NCBI GenBank assembly: GCA_002361875.1
Contig: DERX01000087.1
Span: 1 to 13,524, forward strand
DNA from: Ruminococcaceae bacterium UBA3329
GTDB lineage: Bacteria > Bacillota > Clostridia > Oscillospirales > Acutalibacteraceae
Length of the DNA: 13,524 nt
Direction of reading: 5' to 3'
Below are positions 13,507 through 13,524 of this stretch, piece after piece. The translations under genes and the position numbers were made by a program. The notes beneath the pieces are model-generated. The model made no database searches. It had not been told where the DNA came from and saw only the letters and a list, made by a program, of their open reading frames with translations. Every line of letters starts with the position of its first letter. The first letter of the stretch is position 1.

Positions 13507-13524
13507 TGGCAGGGGCAGAAGGAC
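13507..13524 (-). tRNA. tRNA 3' end, probably tRNA-Trp (runs off right edge)
   Basis: On the minus strand the visible end reads CCTTC (T-stem), TGCCCCT (acceptor strand), G (discriminator) and CCA. The implied 5' acceptor AGGGGCA matches Firmicutes tRNA-Trp as I recall it. A terminator follows at the right distance. The anticodon is outside the window, so the amino acid is inferred. Confidence 0.65.

Overview
The window looks like chromosome of a low-to-moderate G+C Gram-positive gut anaerobe of the Clostridia (Oscillospirales/Ruminococcaceae-like). The basis is AT-rich intergenic DNA with AGGAGG-type ribosome sites, clostridial protein families (a DUF4367-type sigma-linked membrane protein, a thioredoxin-reductase-like flavoprotein without the NADPH glycine motif, TnpV/MobV/MobP3 mobilization proteins), and a CCA-encoding tRNA end resembling Firmicutes tRNA-Trp. 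Species cannot be assigned from the sequence alone.

Layout. (1) Positions 1 to about 5285 are one end of an integrative mobilizable element. On the minus strand, in transcription order, lie a small HTH/excisionase-like gene, a tyrosine integrase, a MobC-like accessory protein, a RepA-like RecA/AAA ATPase, a MobV relaxase and the first codons of tnpV, which runs off the left edge. A divergent plus-strand XRE regulator shares a compact control region with the xis-int operon. The element abuts the 3' end of guaA. (2) Positions 5267 to 10503 read as host core: guaA encoding only the ATP-pyrophosphatase part of GMP synthetase, a rhomboid protease, a four-helix DUF4345-like membrane protein, a thioredoxin-reductase-like flavoprotein, and a three-gene cassette of ECF sigma factor, membrane-anchored DUF4367-like partner and small secreted protein. 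(3) Positions about 10504 to 13300 hold a decayed second element: palindromic debris, a MobP3 relaxase missing its N-terminus, and an apparently intact tyrosine integrase, ending at a copy of a tRNA 3' sequence. (4) Positions 13297 to 13524 hold a GC-rich block of nested hairpins, a tRNA terminator and the 3' end of a minus-strand tRNA, probably tRNA-Trp.

How it fits together. Two unrelated integrases have used two classic targets, the end of guaA and a tRNA 3' end, on either side of about 5 kb of host genes. The left element carries a complete excision, regulation and mobilization front end but no conjugation pore in view, so it would need a helper. The right element is a remnant. The most interesting host feature is the sigma cassette: the region upstream of the sigma gene and the region upstream of the secreted-protein gene share a 32-bp sequence matching at 26 positions. 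This suggests that the sigma factor drives both itself and the secreted product. The palindromic half of that sequence recurs upstream of the flavoprotein gene.
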